Assembly (NCBI RefSeq): GCF_014982725.1
Contig: NZ_JADCJZ010000001.1
Coordinates: 62,001 to 126,000 of the forward strand
Direction: 5' to 3'
Length of the DNA: 64,000 nt
From: Thermophilibacter gallinarum
GTDB taxonomy: Bacteria > Actinomycetota > Coriobacteriia > Coriobacteriales > Atopobiaceae
Below, in pieces: positions 15,480-24,803 of this stretch (its first letter is position 1; each line of letters starts with the position of its first letter). A program made the position numbers and the translations under genes. A model generated the notes under the pieces. It saw nothing but the letters and a program-made list of their open reading frames with translations. It did no database searches and had not been told where the DNA came from.

Positions 15480-18449
15480 TCAGCGTGCCGCCCCCGACGC
15501 CTGGATCTGCAGCGTCTCCGAGATCACCTCGCCGGCGATGCCGGCGGCGATTCCCTCGACGTTGGACCCGCGGCCCTCCACGCAGACGGAGATGGCCAGG
15601 GTCGGCTCGTCGTAGGGGGCGAATCCGATGAAGAGCGAGTTCACATTGCCGTTCTCGACCTCCGCCGTGCCGGTCTTGCCGGCGACGCGGACGCCCGAGA
15701 CCTGGGCCGCCGTGCCCGTGCCGCTCTCGACGACCTGGAGCATCGCCTGCTTCAGCTGGTCGGCGGTCGTGGCGGAGATCGCCTGCCCGAGCGAGCGGGC
15801 GGCGGTCGAGGAGGTCTCGACGCCCTCCGGGGAGAGCACGTGGCCCACCACGTAGGGGTTCATCGCGACGCCGCCGTTGGCGATGGTCTGGGCGACCACG
15901 GCGTTCTGCATGACGGTGGTCTGGGGGCCGGCCGGGCTCTCGTGCTGGCCGACGGGCTGGCCGCAGGCGGCCCACGCCGTCTCCCACTCCGTCATCTCCG
16001 AGGCGACGGGCATGAGGGAGGCGACGCACGGGAAGTCCTGGCCGATCTGCTGGCCGTAGCCGAAGGCGGTCGCGTAGCTCACGAGCCGCTCCGAGCCCAC
16101 CGCGGTGCCGATCTGGGCGAACGCGGTGTTGGAGGAGACGGCGAACGCGTCCTCGACGGTGACGGTGCCGTAGTCGACGTCGTGGATGTTGGTGACCTCG
16201 GCCCCGCCGACCTCGATCGAGGCGGGGGCGTCGAGGGTGTCGTCGAGGGAGGTCGTGCCGGAGTCGAGCGCCGCGGCGAGCGTGACGGCCTTGAAGGTCG
16301 AGCCGGGCGCGTAGAGCGAGTCGGTGGTGCGGTCGACGAGCTCGCTGCCGCCGCCCGTGATGACGGAGCCGAGGTCGTCGGCCGAGTAGGTCGGGGAGGA
16401 CGCCTTGGCGAGGACGGCGCCGGTGGACGGGTCGAGAACCACGATCGCGCCCGTGTAGCCCTCGAGCGCCCGCTCGACGGCGCGCTGGATCTGCGAGTTG
16501 ATGGTCAGCTGGACGGTCGAGCCCGGCTGGGACACGCCCGCGAGCGAGTAGAGGGCGCTCCTCCAGTTGGAGTAGTCCTTGCGTCCGGTGAGGGTCTCGT
16601 TCATGGTCGACTCGACGCCGTCCGAACCGTACTGGGTGGAGATGTAGCCGACGGTGTGGCGCGCGAGGGTGCCCTGCGGGTAGGAGCGCACGTAGGTCCC
16701 GTCGGACTGCTGGGTGCTCTCCGCGAGCGTCACGCCGTCCGAGGTGATGATCGCGCCGCGCTGGACGTACGCGCTTCTCGCGATCGTGTGGTTGTTGCCG
16801 GGCAGGTTCTGGATGCGCGCGGCGTCAATCTGCTGAACGTAGGTGAGGTTGGCGATGAGCGCGGCAAAGAGCAGCGCGAAGACGCTGATCAGTGAGGTGA
16901 GGCGCTTGCCCAGCGCGACGCGCCCGAGGACGCCCGACTCCTCGGTCGTGAGGCCGAAGCTCCCGCGCGCGTGGCTGCCGTGGACCACGGAGGCGGCATG
17001 CGCGCCCGAGGGGCCCCGGACCTGGCCCGTGAACGAGAGGACCGGGTCGCGCCGCTCGCTGCCGCGCTCGATGGCGCTCCTGAGCTGCGTCTCCCTGCCG
17101 GTGCCCTCGTCGCCCGCCCGCAGGAGCAGGCCCACGATCAGGAAGCTGGCGAGAAGGGACGTGCCGCCCTGGCTCATGAAGGGGAGCGTCACTCCCGTGA
17201 GCGGCAGGAACTTGGTCACGCCGCCGACGATCACGAAGGCCTGGACGGATATCGCGCAGGTGAGGCCCACGGCGGCGAACGCCGAGCAGTCGGACTTGGC
17301 CCGCGCCGCGGTCGCGAGCCCGCGCACGCAGAACAGGAGGAAGAGCAGAAGGACGGCGGAGCCGCCGAGAAGACCCATCTCCTCGCCGATGGCGGCGAAG
17401 ATGAAGTCGCTCTGGACGAACGGGATCGTGGTGGCGAGGCCGTTGCCGATGCCGACGCCGGAGAGCCCGCCGTCGGCGAGCGAGTAGAGGCCCTGGACGA
17501 TCTGGTACCCACCGCTGCTGGCCGCCGACCACGGGTCGATCCAGATGTCGACGCGGTTGCGCACGTGGCCGAACAGGAGGTAGCAGGCGATGCCGCCCAG
17601 GGCGAGCAGCAGCAGGCTCACCACGACGTAGCTCACGCGGCCGGTGGCCACGTAGATCATGATCACGAAGAACGCGAAGAAGAGCAGGGCGCTTCCCAGG
17701 TCCCGCTCGAAGACCACGACGAGCAGGCTGATGCCCCACATCACGAGCAGCGGGAGGAGCATCCGCAGGCGCGGGAGGGAGAACGGGCCCACGCGCCGCA
17801 TGGAGGCGGAGAGCGCCTCGCGGTTGGTGGCCAGGTAGAAGGCGAGGAAGAGCGTGATCAGGATCTTGGCGAACTCGCCGGGCTGGAAGCTGAAGCCGCC
17901 GATGTAGATCCAGAGCTTCGAGCCGTTCTGCTCGGTGCCCACGAGCATGGGGAGCACGAGAAGAGCCACGCCGGCGAGGCCGAGCGTGTACTTGTAGTCG
18001 GCGAGGGAGTCCAGATCCCGGACGACGGCGAGGATCGCGACCATGGCCGCGACGGAGAGGAAGAGCCACACCACCTGGCTGACGGCGGACTCGGGGGCAA
18101 GCCGGGTGAGGAAGGTGATGCCCGTGCCCGAGAGGACGAAGACGATGGGCAGGATTGCCGAGTCGGCCCCCGGCGCGAGGAAGCGTATGGCGACGTGCGC
18201 GGCCGCGAAGGCGGCGAACAGCCCCAGCGGCACGCCGAGCGTCGAGACGCTGAGCTGCACGTTGGAGTTGAGCACGTACATGGCGTAGAGGAGTATGACG
18301 GGCACGGCGGCGAGGCAGAGCAGGAAGAGCTCCGTGTTGCGCCGGCTGTGGCCGCGCTGGCGGTCGTGCGGGACGGGGGCCGGTGCGGCCAGCACCGAGG
18401 CCTCGACCTCGGAGCGCGAGCGCGCGCCCGGGCGACGAACCTTTCTCAC
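15480..18449 (-). CDS. Fused SEDS glycosyltransferase (FtsW/RodA family) and class B penicillin-binding transpeptidase
   Basis: One uninterrupted 989-codon frame holds two enzymes that usually act as separate partners. Residues about 40-460 form a multi-helix SEDS protein (polymerises lipid II), with [19 protein letters not shown] and [11 protein letters not shown] blocks. After a linker of about 55 residues comes a new transmembrane helix near 520 and a class B PBP. Its transpeptidase motifs are S717-T-F-K, S772-S-N774 and K925-T-G. Neighbouring actinobacteria keep the two genes adjacent but separate in the same cluster. The start overlaps the PP2C stop (ATGA), so translation is coupled. No frameshift or stop is seen at the junction. 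Confidence 0.93.
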   Translation of the reverse strand: MRKVRRPGARSRSEVEASVLAAPAPVPHDRQRGHSRRNTELFLLCLAAVPVILLYAMYVLNSNVQLSVSTLGVPLGLFAAFAAAHVAIRFLAPGADSAILPIVFVLSGTGITFLTRLAPESAVSQVVWLFLSVAAMVAILAVVRDLDSLADYKYTLGLAGVALLVLPMLVGTEQNGSKLWIYIGGFSFQPGEFAKILITLFLAFYLATNREALSASMRRVGPFSLPRLRMLLPLLVMWGISLLVVVFERDLGSALLFFAFFVIMIYVATGRVSYVVVSLLLLALGGIACYLLFGHVRNRVDIWIDPWSAASSGGYQIVQGLYSLADGGLSGVGIGNGLATTIPFVQSDFIFAAIGEEMGLLGGSAVLLLFLLFCVRGLATAARAKSDCSAFAAVGLTCAISVQAFVIVGGVTKFLPLTGVTLPFMSQGGTSLLASFLIVGLLLRAGDEGTGRETQLRSAIERGSERRDPVLSFTGQVRGPSGAHAASVVHGSHARGSFGLTTEESGVLGRVALGKRLTSLISVFALLFAALIANLTYVQQIDAARIQNLPGNNHTIARSAYVQRGAIITSDGVTLAESTQQSDGTYVRSYPQGTLARHTVGYISTQYGSDGVESTMNETLTGRKDYSNWRSALYSLAGVSQPGSTVQLTINSQIQRAVERALEGYTGAIVVLDPSTGAVLAKASSPTYSADDLGSVITGGGSELVDRTTDSLYAPGSTFKAVTLAAALDSGTTSLDDTLDAPASIEVGGAEVTNIHDVDYGTVTVEDAFAVSSNTAFAQIGTAVGSERLVSYATAFGYGQQIGQDFPCVASLMPVASEMTEWETAWAACGQPVGQHESPAGPQTTVMQNAVVAQTIANGGVAMNPYVVGHVLSPEGVETSSTAARSLGQAISATTADQLKQAMLQVVESGTGTAAQVSGVRVAGKTGTAEVENGNVNSLFIGFAPYDEPTLAISVCVEGRGSNVEGIAAGIAGEVISETLQIQASGAAR

Positions 18450-19681
18450 TGCTGCTCACCCCCGTCCTGGCCGTCCGCCTCGGTCTCGGAGCGCGCCGTC
18501 TCGGCGGTCTGGGCGGCGCGGTCCTTCTCGGCGGTTATCTGCTGGTGGTAGGAGTCGATGACCGCGCGGCCCGCCTCCTCGTTCTCCACGCGGATGCCGT
18601 CCTCGAGCTGGTCCCGGACGGCGGCGGGGAGGTCGGTGAGCTCGACGGCGCTCGTGCTCACGAGCTCGCCGAGCGGAATGCCGAGGAACTCGGCGTTCAT
18701 GCCGCGGTAGAGGCCCACGGTGGTGCCGTTGACGCCGAGGTACCACTCGCTGCGGATGAAGGTCAGCGCGACGAGGGCGACCACCGCGAGCGTCGCCAGG
18801 ATGATGCACGCGATGCTCGCGGCGCCTTGGAACAGGCGGCGGCGCGCCTCCTCGGCCTGGCCGTCGTTCAGGATGTCGACCACGACCACGGTCACGTTGT
18901 CGGCGCCGCCCGCGGTGAGCGCCGCGGCGACGAGGTTGTCGGCCGCCTGCTTGGGCGTGGCGCTCGAGACCGCCAGGGACTCGATCTCGCTGTCGGGGAC
19001 CATGGAGGAGAGGCCGTCGGAGCACAGGATGATGCGGTCTCCGTCGTTGACCTCGAGGGAGAAGTGGTCGGCGTACATGTCCGGGTCCGAGCCCAGGGCG
19101 CGGGTGATGATGGAGCGCGAGGGGTGGGTGCGGGCCTCGTCGGCGGTGATCTGGCCGGAGTCCACCAGCTCCTCGACGTAGGAGTGGTCGTGAGTGATGC
19201 GCACGAGGGTCCCCTCGCGCAGCACGTAGGCGCGCGAGTCGCCCACGTGGGCGACGGCGAGCAGGTTCTTCTCGATGATCACCGCGGTGGCGGTGCAGCC
19301 CATGCCGGGCTTGCCGATGCCCTGCTCCGCGGCCTCGATGACGTTTCTGTTGGCGGACTCGACGGCGGCGCCGAGAAGGACGTCGTCGGCCGTGGCCGGG
19401 GCCTCCCTGCCCACGGTCTCCACGGCTATGGAGCTCGCCACCTCGCCGGCGGCGTGCCCGCCCATGCCGTCCGACACCACGAAGAGCGGCGCCTGGAGCA
19501 GGAAGGAGTCCTCGTTGTGGCCGCGCACGAGACCGACGTCCGAGCGCGCCCCCCAGGAGATGAACTCGTTGGAGCCAAAGACGGCGTCCGCCCCGGCCCT
19601 CCCCTCGACGGCCATCTCGGCGCGGCCGGGGGCGTTCGTGGGCTCCTGCGGGGCGGTGATCTGGGCGTCTGCCGTCGTCAT
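18446..19681 (-). CDS. PP2C-type Ser/Thr phosphatase (PstP/PrpC family), membrane-anchored
   Basis: The 411-residue protein reverses phosphorylation by the cluster kinases. Its phosphatase domain (about 40-275) shows the metal-binding blocks [37 protein letters not shown] and [12 protein letters not shown] transmembrane helix (about 290-312) and an outer domain of about 60 residues follow, then an acidic Glu/Gln tail. Start and stop both overlap neighbours by four bases (fhaB upstream, the SEDS-PBP gene downstream), so the operon is tightly coupled. Confidence 0.95.
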   Translation of the reverse strand: MTTADAQITAPQEPTNAPGRAEMAVEGRAGADAVFGSNEFISWGARSDVGLVRGHNEDSFLLQAPLFVVSDGMGGHAAGEVASSIAVETVGREAPATADDVLLGAAVESANRNVIEAAEQGIGKPGMGCTATAVIIEKNLLAVAHVGDSRAYVLREGTLVRITHDHSYVEELVDSGQITADEARTHPSRSIITRALGSDPDMYADHFSLEVNDGDRIILCSDGLSSMVPDSEIESLAVSSATPKQAADNLVAAALTAGGADNVTVVVVDILNDGQAEEARRRLFQGAASIACIILATLAVVALVALTFIRSEWYLGVNGTTVGLYRGMNAEFLGIPLGELVSTSAVELTDLPAAVRDQLEDGIRVENEEAGRAVIDSYHQQITAEKDRAAQTAETARSETEADGQDGGEQQ

Positions 19682-20091
19682 CCGCGGCTCACCCGCATGA
19701 TGGTGTCACCCACCTGCACCTCGTCGTCCTCGCGCAGGGTGACGGGCTGGTCGATGACGCGGCCGTTGACCAGCGTTCCGTTGGTGGAGCCGAGGTCCTC
19801 GAGCACGAGGGCGGGACCCTGCAGGGTCAGGCGCGCGTGGTTCGAGGAGACGTAGGGCTCGTCTATGACGATGTCGGAGGAGGGGGAGCGGCCGATGACG
19901 ACCGGCCCCAGGATGTCGACGTGCAGGCCGCGGAGCGAGCGGACACCCTTCTCGACGTCGACGGCCCAGATGGCCGAGTCTCGACGCTGGCCGCGCACCA
20001 GGCCGACGCCCGTGCGCATGACGGCGAAGAGGAAGACGTAGAGGACGACGACGAGAAGGACGCGCCCCGCGAACAGCACGAGGTCGATCAT
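19678..20091 (-). CDS. fhaB: FHA-domain membrane protein (FhaB type)
   Basis: This 137-residue protein has one N-terminal transmembrane helix (about 5-25) and a C-terminal FHA domain that binds phosphothreonine (VIGRSPSSDIVI, SSNHARL, DLGSTNGTLVNG). It corresponds to FhaB/FipA of the conserved actinobacterial kinase cluster, which links kinases to division proteins. I start it at ATG 20091, which overlaps the fhaA stop (ATGA); an in-frame upstream extension would only re-read fhaA. Confidence 0.92.
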   Translation of the reverse strand: MIDLVLFAGRVLLVVVLYVFLFAVMRTGVGLVRGQRRDSAIWAVDVEKGVRSLRGLHVDILGPVVIGRSPSSDIVIDEPYVSSNHARLTLQGPALVLEDLGSTNGTLVNGRVIDQPVTLREDDEVQVGDTIMRVSRG

Positions 20092-21173
20092 CGCGGGTTC
20101 TCCCGGAACTCGAGGTTGGTGAGGCCGAGGGTGACGAGGTCGCCGTCGCGCAGGACGCACTCGCGGATATCGACGTCGTTGACCAGCGTTCCGTTGGTCG
20201 AGCCGAGGTCGGAGATGTGCCAGTCGCGCCCGTCGAAGGTGAGCTCCGCGTGGCGGCGGGACACGTTGGGGTCGCGCAGGACGATGCCGGCCTGGGAGCG
20301 CTCGCGGCCGACGACGGTCGCGGGGGCCTTGCCGGTGTAGGTACGCCCGGTCTGGCGGTCGATGAGCAGGCAGGTGGCGCCGACCGGCATGGAGCTCGCG
20401 TCGGTGGCGGGGGAGCCGGCGCCCGGCTGGGCAGCCGCCGCGACGGCGCCGGCCGCGACGGCGCTCATGCCCATGCCAGCAGCGACGGCGCGCGCGTCCA
20501 CGAGCGGGACGCTGCGGCGCTGGGTCTGCGGGACGGGGATGGCGCCGGGGCCCTCGCCCGGCGCGACCATCGGCGCCGGCGGCGCGACCGGGGTGACGGG
20601 CATGGGGGTGGACTCGGAGGCCGAGGCGACCGGGAGCGGTTCGACGTCGAGGCCGTCCAGGGGGACGCGCGCCGGCTCGGGCGCGGGGACGGCGGCGGGC
20701 GCGGGGCGCTTCTCGCCGCGCGGGTGGACCTGGGCGGCCGCGCCCCCGGCGCTGGAGTTGCCGGCGAGGAACGCGCGCTCCTCCTCGCGCAGGCGCGCGA
20801 GGGTGCCCGCGTCGACGTTCTCCGCGAAGACGGCGAACTTGCCGGACTTGAGCGCCGGGTCGACCATGAAGCGCACGAGGGGGCTGCCCACGAAGGCGTA
20901 GCCCTTCTCCTGTGCCCGGGCCGTCACGAAGGAGGCCGTCTCGTAGGTGATCTGCTCGTAGAGCGGGCGCATGAGAGAGTCGTCGGTGGCGGAGACCAGG
21001 ACGGTGTAGAGGGCGGGTGCGGTGTCCACGCCGTCGATCTCGTACGTCTCGTTCTCCATCTCGCGCACGGCGCGCTTGGCGAGCTTCTTGAACGAGAAGG
21101 GCTCCGTGTAGCCCTGGGGTGCCGCACCGAAGACCGATCCGATGCGCGCCTCGAAGTCACTCAGAAAACTCAT
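20088..21173 (-). CDS. fhaA: FHA-domain protein with N-terminal DUF3662 (FhaA type)
   Basis: The 361-residue cytosolic protein has an N-terminal DUF3662 domain (about 1-130, beginning MSFLSDFEARIGSVFG). A Pro/Ala-rich linker of about 140 residues follows, then a C-terminal FHA domain (VGRERSQAGIVL, SRRHAELTFDG, DLGSTNGTLVND). FhaA in mycobacteria binds the phosphorylated MurJ pseudokinase domain; that partner is not in the window. The gene start lies inside the last 17 bases of the upstream kinase gene, and its stop overlaps fhaB. Confidence 0.93.
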   Translation of the reverse strand: MSFLSDFEARIGSVFGAAPQGYTEPFSFKKLAKRAVREMENETYEIDGVDTAPALYTVLVSATDDSLMRPLYEQITYETASFVTARAQEKGYAFVGSPLVRFMVDPALKSGKFAVFAENVDAGTLARLREEERAFLAGNSSAGGAAAQVHPRGEKRPAPAAVPAPEPARVPLDGLDVEPLPVASASESTPMPVTPVAPPAPMVAPGEGPGAIPVPQTQRRSVPLVDARAVAAGMGMSAVAAGAVAAAAQPGAGSPATDASSMPVGATCLLIDRQTGRTYTGKAPATVVGRERSQAGIVLRDPNVSRRHAELTFDGRDWHISDLGSTNGTLVNDVDIRECVLRDGDLVTLGLTNLEFRENPR

Positions 21174-22923
21174 CAGTACCCTCGCCTTCTTGGTCCTCGT
21201 AGAGAGGGCCCCTCAGGACAGTCGCAACGCACAAAAGCACACCTAAGAGTACCGCAAGCACAACACTCGGCCAGTCGAGGGCGGGCCATATACTGGTATT
21301 CTCCACGCTAGCTGCGAGAACGCAGCACGCTAGGAGGCAGCCGAGGCCCAGGAGCTGCCCGAGGACGCCGGAGGCGACGGAGCCGCGCCCGGTGAGGGCC
21401 GAGGCAACGATTCCGCAGGCCAGAGAGCCGGCGAGCAGCAGCCAGAACGCCGGCGAGGTCAGCTCCGCGACAAGGGCATCGGAGAGCGGGGCTGCCGAGA
21501 AGGACGACGCTGCCGCTGCGTGGAAGAGTGCGCCGGAGAGATACCCCAGCGCCGACGTGACCGCGGCCGGCAGCGTCTCGAGCGCGTAGCCGGAGAGCGC
21601 CGCGCCGGCGACCGGGGACGGCAGGCACCAGGGCAGGAGCAGGGCGAGCGAGGAGAGCCGCTCGAAGCGGCCCGCGAGCGCCCACCAGGCCACGACCGAC
21701 ACCACCAGGAGCACGGCGAGAAAGACGGGGAGCGCCTCGCCGCCCGACCCGCTCGCGAGCGCGGCGGCCGTGGCGACGGCGGAGAGCGGCGCGGCGGCCG
21801 GGGGCCAGATCGCGGCAAGGGCGCAGGCGGCGAGCAGCACGCCCGCGGCGAGGGCGGGCTCGGCGGCGAGCCCGGCCACGTGGGGCAGCGTCAGTCGCAG
21901 CGCGGAGAAGGCGACGAGCGCGGTGAGCATCCGGGGCAGCAGGCCTTCGGGGAGCCGCAGGGGCCGGCGCGGCCGTCGGATGGCGGGGGGTCGGGTGTCG
22001 TCGTCCTCCTCGGCCTGGGACACGAGCGACTCGAGCGACTCCGCGCCCTCGGCGGGGTCGCCCAGGCAGGGGAGCAGGGCGTCCACGAACTCGAGGACGT
22101 CGGCGTCGCGCTGCGCCGGGGAGGGGGAGAGCTCGGCGACGAGGGCGGACTCGGCGTCCGGGCCCAGCTCGGGGCAGAGGCGCGCGAGCCTGCCCGGGCC
22201 GCGCTGGATGCGGCGCAGGGAGTCCTCTGCGCTTCTCGCCAGGAACGGGTCGTCCCCGGTGAGGGCCTGCCACACCACCACGGCGAGGGAGAACACGTCC
22301 GTGCGCTCGTCCACCAAGGCGCCCTCGATCTGCTCGGGCGGCATGTATCCCACCGTGCCACCGCGCGCGTCGCCGTAGCCGGCGGCCGAGGCGAGTGTGG
22401 ACATGCCGAAGTCGGCGAGCTTCACGGTGCCCTGCCGGTCGATCATGATGTTGGTCGGCTTGATGTCCAGGTGCAGCACGCGGTTCTCATGCGCGAAGGC
22501 GAGCGCGCGGGCCACGCTCTGGAGCACGTGCGCGCACTCCTCGGGCGTGAGGCGGCCACCCTCAACCCGGCCGAGCAGCTCGGCGAGGTTCAGGCCGTCC
22601 ACGTACTCCATGACCAGGTAGGCGAAGATCCCGTCCGACTCGAAGTCGAAGACGGTGACGATGTTGGGGTGGCTTAGCATGCAGGCCGTGCGGGCCTCCG
22701 CGAGCGCCTCCTCGGCGGTGGTGCCCCAGTCGGCGAGCGGCATGCGCTTGATCGCCACGCGCCGCTGGAGCCGCTTGTCCCAGCAGGTGCAGACGGTGCC
22801 GAAGCCACCGTCGCCGCGGCGCTCGATCACGCGGTATCTGCCGAGAAGAACCTCTTCGTGCGGGGTGTCCGCCGGCGTCAGGGGGGTGCTGCTCGCGCGC
22901 ACCCGGGTGGGCGTGTCGCTCAC
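21157..22923 (-). CDS. Ser/Thr protein kinase with multi-helix C-terminal membrane domain
   Basis: The first gene of the minus-strand operon encodes 588 residues. The N-terminal kinase domain (about 25-290) has RGDGGFGTV, catalytic Lys in VAIKRM, HLDIKPTN (Leu in place of the usual Arg of HRD), DFGMS and GYMPPEQ. The second half contains about eight hydrophobic segments and no PASTA or other sensor domain that I recognise. The non-RD catalytic loop suggests it does not need activation-loop phosphorylation in the usual way. Its last 17 bases overlap fhaA. Start 22923 follows AGGAG on the minus strand. Confidence 0.92.
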   Translation of the reverse strand: MSDTPTRVRASSTPLTPADTPHEEVLLGRYRVIERRGDGGFGTVCTCWDKRLQRRVAIKRMPLADWGTTAEEALAEARTACMLSHPNIVTVFDFESDGIFAYLVMEYVDGLNLAELLGRVEGGRLTPEECAHVLQSVARALAFAHENRVLHLDIKPTNIMIDRQGTVKLADFGMSTLASAAGYGDARGGTVGYMPPEQIEGALVDERTDVFSLAVVVWQALTGDDPFLARSAEDSLRRIQRGPGRLARLCPELGPDAESALVAELSPSPAQRDADVLEFVDALLPCLGDPAEGAESLESLVSQAEEDDDTRPPAIRRPRRPLRLPEGLLPRMLTALVAFSALRLTLPHVAGLAAEPALAAGVLLAACALAAIWPPAAAPLSAVATAAALASGSGGEALPVFLAVLLVVSVVAWWALAGRFERLSSLALLLPWCLPSPVAGAALSGYALETLPAAVTSALGYLSGALFHAAAASSFSAAPLSDALVAELTSPAFWLLLAGSLACGIVASALTGRGSVASGVLGQLLGLGCLLACCVLAASVENTSIWPALDWPSVVLAVLLGVLLCVATVLRGPLYEDQEGEGTDEFSE

Positions 22924-22968
22924 GGCTCCTCCTTGTTCGTTTAAGCTGCGTGTGGCCGTGTGGGCACT

Positions 22969-22974
22969 ATTCTA
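22969..22974 (-). promoter_or_regulatory. -10 box of the kinase/cell-wall operon
   Basis: The minus strand reads TAGAAT here, 45 bases upstream of the first kinase start. A poor -35 (TTTCCC) lies 17 bases further upstream. The operon to pknB shows no other obvious internal promoter, given its overlaps. Confidence 0.45.
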
Positions 22975-23027
22975 GCGCTTGCGCGTGCGGAGGGAAAACC
23001 GCCGCCCGCGCCGCCGCGAGAAAAGAC

Positions 23028-23056
23028 TTGGCAGCGGACGGGCGATGCGCTACGAT
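23028..23056 (+). promoter_or_regulatory. Promoter of tRNA-Leu
   Basis: TTGGCA (23028-23033) and TACGAT (23051-23056) with a 17-base spacer lie ten bases upstream of the tRNA 5' end. Confidence 0.65.
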
Positions 23057-23066
23057 ATCCCAGCAC

Positions 23067-23153
23067 GCGGGCGTGGCGGAATTGGCAGACGCGTACGGTT
23101 CAGGTCCGTATGGGGGCAACTCCATGAAGGTTCAAGTCCTTTCGCCCGCACCA
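23067..23153 (+). tRNA. tRNA-Leu (anticodon CAG)
   Basis: The acceptor strands GCGGGCG and CGCCCGC pair fully. The anticodon arm TACGG-TTCAGGT-CCGTA gives CAG, a long variable arm is present as expected for class II tRNAs, and CCA is encoded at 23151-23153. It reads CTG. Confidence 0.95.
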
Positions 23154-23161
23154 TGAACGCA

Positions 23162-23195
23162 CGGGGCCTCGGCGGTGACGCCGGGGCCCTTTTGT
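23162..23195 (+). terminator. Rho-independent terminator of tRNA-Leu
   Basis: A stem GGGGCCTCGGCG / CGCCGGGGCCC with loop GTGA is followed by TTTT, about ten bases after the tRNA. Confidence 0.8.
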
Positions 23196-23240
23196 ATGCG
23201 CCGCGGGCGCGTCGACCTTCTCGGTGCCGGACGCCCGCAA

Positions 23241-23317
23241 ATTAACGGGCAAAATTCGATTAACCGTTATATATCAGCAGGATTTAAATTCGAGAAACTC
23301 GAATTTTGTCCGTTAAT
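23241..23317. repeat. AT-rich 77-bp palindromic element, copy 1
   Basis: Outer arms ATTAACGGGCAAAATTCGA (23241 on) and TCGAATTTTGTCCGTTAAT (ending 23317) are near-perfect inverse copies. An inner hairpin AATTCGAG-AAA-CTCGAATT lies at the right side. Composition is far more A+T-rich than the surroundings. Copy 2 lies at 24410-24486 in the same direction. The 3' end of the DUF559-like gene, including its stop codon, lies inside this copy. Confidence 0.9.
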
Positions 23318-24376
23318 CTGTCGCGGCGGGAGAAGCAGCCGGAGCAGCTGCTGCCGCTCGGGCGCCGAGAGCATCGCGAGCATGACGTTCTGGAGGGCGT
23401 GGCCGCCGTCGAACTCGCGAATCGTCATGGCCGCCTCGACCATCACCGCGTCCAGGCCGCCGGGCTCGTAGAGGTCCTCCGTCGTCACGGGGAGGATGAT
23501 CCGCCCCTGGGCGGCGAGCTCGCGGTTGCGCTTGATGTCGTCGTGGTGCTTCCCCCGCACCGCGCGCATGGCGGCACGGGCGTCTCCGTCGCGCGCCGCG
23601 CTCGCCACCGACTCGAGGTCGAGGTGGAGGCGGCTGTCGTAGTTGAAGCCGATGCGCGTGCCCACGACTTCAATGTCGGGCACGCGGGAGTCCCGGCACC
23701 CCAGCGCCACCAGCTCGGGCGAGGTGCCGTGCCGAACGTTGAGCGCAACCTCGCCCAGCTCGTAGCCGAGGTCGTTCACGGGAAGCCGCGCCATGAGCGC
23801 GATGACGGCCTCGGGCGGAGACCATGCGTTGTCAGCCACTCGGCGCAGCGCGCGCCTGGCGAGGAGCGCCGAGCGTCGCCAGCCCAGGGAGTCGAGGTAC
23901 GCCGCGATCTTCTCGACGCTCGTCACGGGGGGAATGCCGTAGACGGGATCGCCGCCGCGCGGGTCGCGGGGGTCTCGCGAGAACGTGCCGCAGAGCTCAT
24001 AGCCGAGAAGGGCGAGCACCTTGGGGTCCATGACCTCGGCGAGTTCGAGGAAGAGCAGCTCCGGGCAGGGTACGAACAGGCCGTCCCCGAGGCACACGAA
24101 CGAGCCGGAGGGGAGGCTCGAGCGGACCGCGCACGAGAAGAACGACCCCTTGGGGCGGTCGGCAGGGCTGGGGACAACGATCTCGAGCGGGCGGTCATCG
24201 GTCGGCGGCTCGTCGAGAGCGAGGCGCTCGAGTGGGAGGGCGCGCCTCGTCCAGCGCTGCTGGGGGCTGGGGTCCGGCGCGGGCAGGTCGCAGCGGGTCT
24301 CGGGGAGCGGACGGCCCGCGCGGCGCCAGGCGCGCAGCGCGCGCAACGCGGATAGCCTGTCCACCGTGAGTCGCAT
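23267..24376 (-). CDS. DUF559/AbiEi-like protein, unknown function
   Basis: This 369-residue protein resembles a Coriobacteriia family with an AbiEi-like N-terminal half and a Vsr/DUF559-type endonuclease-like C-terminal part. Visible family blocks are FVCLGDGLFVPCPELLFLEL and LGYELCGTFS in the middle. Near the end come GFNYDSRLHLDLES and DDIKRNRELAAQGRIILPVT, which align with the DUF559 core. A classical PD-(D/E)xK set is not clear, so it may be inactive. I start it at ATG 24376 behind GGAGGGG; a TTG at 24421 lies inside the repeat. The last 18 or so codons and the stop come from the flanking palindrome. Related proteins are sometimes called antitoxin-like, but no toxin partner is adjacent. 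Confidence 0.6.
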   Translation of the reverse strand: MRLTVDRLSALRALRAWRRAGRPLPETRCDLPAPDPSPQQRWTRRALPLERLALDEPPTDDRPLEIVVPSPADRPKGSFFSCAVRSSLPSGSFVCLGDGLFVPCPELLFLELAEVMDPKVLALLGYELCGTFSRDPRDPRGGDPVYGIPPVTSVEKIAAYLDSLGWRRSALLARRALRRVADNAWSPPEAVIALMARLPVNDLGYELGEVALNVRHGTSPELVALGCRDSRVPDIEVVGTRIGFNYDSRLHLDLESVASAARDGDARAAMRAVRGKHHDDIKRNRELAAQGRIILPVTTEDLYEPGGLDAVMVEAAMTIREFDGGHALQNVMLAMLSAPERQQLLRLLLPPRQINGQNSSFSNLNPADI

Positions 24377-24409
24377 GCCCCTCCGTCCTTCTCGGCCGCC
24401 CGCCGCAAA

Positions 24410-24486
24410 ATTAACGGGCAAAATTCGATTGACTCTTATATATTCACAGGATTCAAATTCGAGAAACTCGAATTTTGTCCGTTAAT
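24410..24486. repeat. AT-rich 77-bp palindromic element, copy 2
   Basis: It has the same length and orientation as the copy at 23241-23317. The arms and the inner hairpin are identical, and the few differences fall in the central spacer. It lies between the start of the DUF559-like gene and the end of the small membrane-protein gene. The two copies are 1,169 bp apart and bracket one gene. Confidence 0.9.
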
Positions 24487-24512
24487 CTGACGGCTCGGCG
24501 ACGCGCCGCGGG

Positions 24513-24701
24513 CTACTCCTCGTCGTCGCCGAAGAGGTCCCAGTCGCCCTCGGTCTTCTCGTGATTGAAGTAGCGTCGCTTGGTCTTGCGCTCCATGAGC
24601 AGGGCGATGATCAGGCAGAGCACGGCGCCGCCCGCTATCAGGCAGATGACGCCGACCTTGTCGTTGAACAGCCACGTGAAGAAATCAGCGATTGCCTGCA
24701 T
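24513..24701 (-). CDS. Small single-helix membrane protein, unknown function
   Basis: The 62-residue product starts MQAIADFFTWLF, has one transmembrane helix (about residues 16-38, GVICLIAGGAVLCLIIALLM), a basic stop-transfer patch (ERKTKRRYF) and an acidic tail ending DLFGDDEE. It is divergent from serS. The frame continues open upstream but only as antisense of serS, so the ATG at 24701 with CCCGGGAGGC upstream is the sensible start. I do not recognise a family. Confidence 0.7.
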   Translation of the reverse strand: MQAIADFFTWLFNDKVGVICLIAGGAVLCLIIALLMERKTKRRYFNHEKTEGDWDLFGDDEE

Positions 24702-24740
24702 GGGTGCCTCCCGGGGGCGTCGTTTTCCGTGCGCACAAGT

Positions 24741-24748
24741 ATATACTT
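24741..24748 (+). promoter_or_regulatory. -10 region of serS
   Basis: TATATACT about 56 bases upstream of the serS start is the best -10 in this 102-bp divergent spacer. I see no T-box or other riboswitch ahead of serS. Confidence 0.45.
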
Positions 24749-24803
24749 GGAGCGCTGCCGGGCGAGCGCCCGCGGCAACAGGCAACCAGAGGCAGGAGTG
24801 AAG

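Noticed and set aside
23267-24376. Type IV toxin-antitoxin pair
   Set aside because: The protein resembles AbiEi-type antitoxins in part, but no AbiEii-like nucleotidyltransferase gene is adjacent.
24377-24421. TTG start of the DUF559-like gene inside the palindrome
   Set aside because: ATG 24376 has a better ribosome-binding site (GGAGGGG), and the extra residues would come from the repeat.
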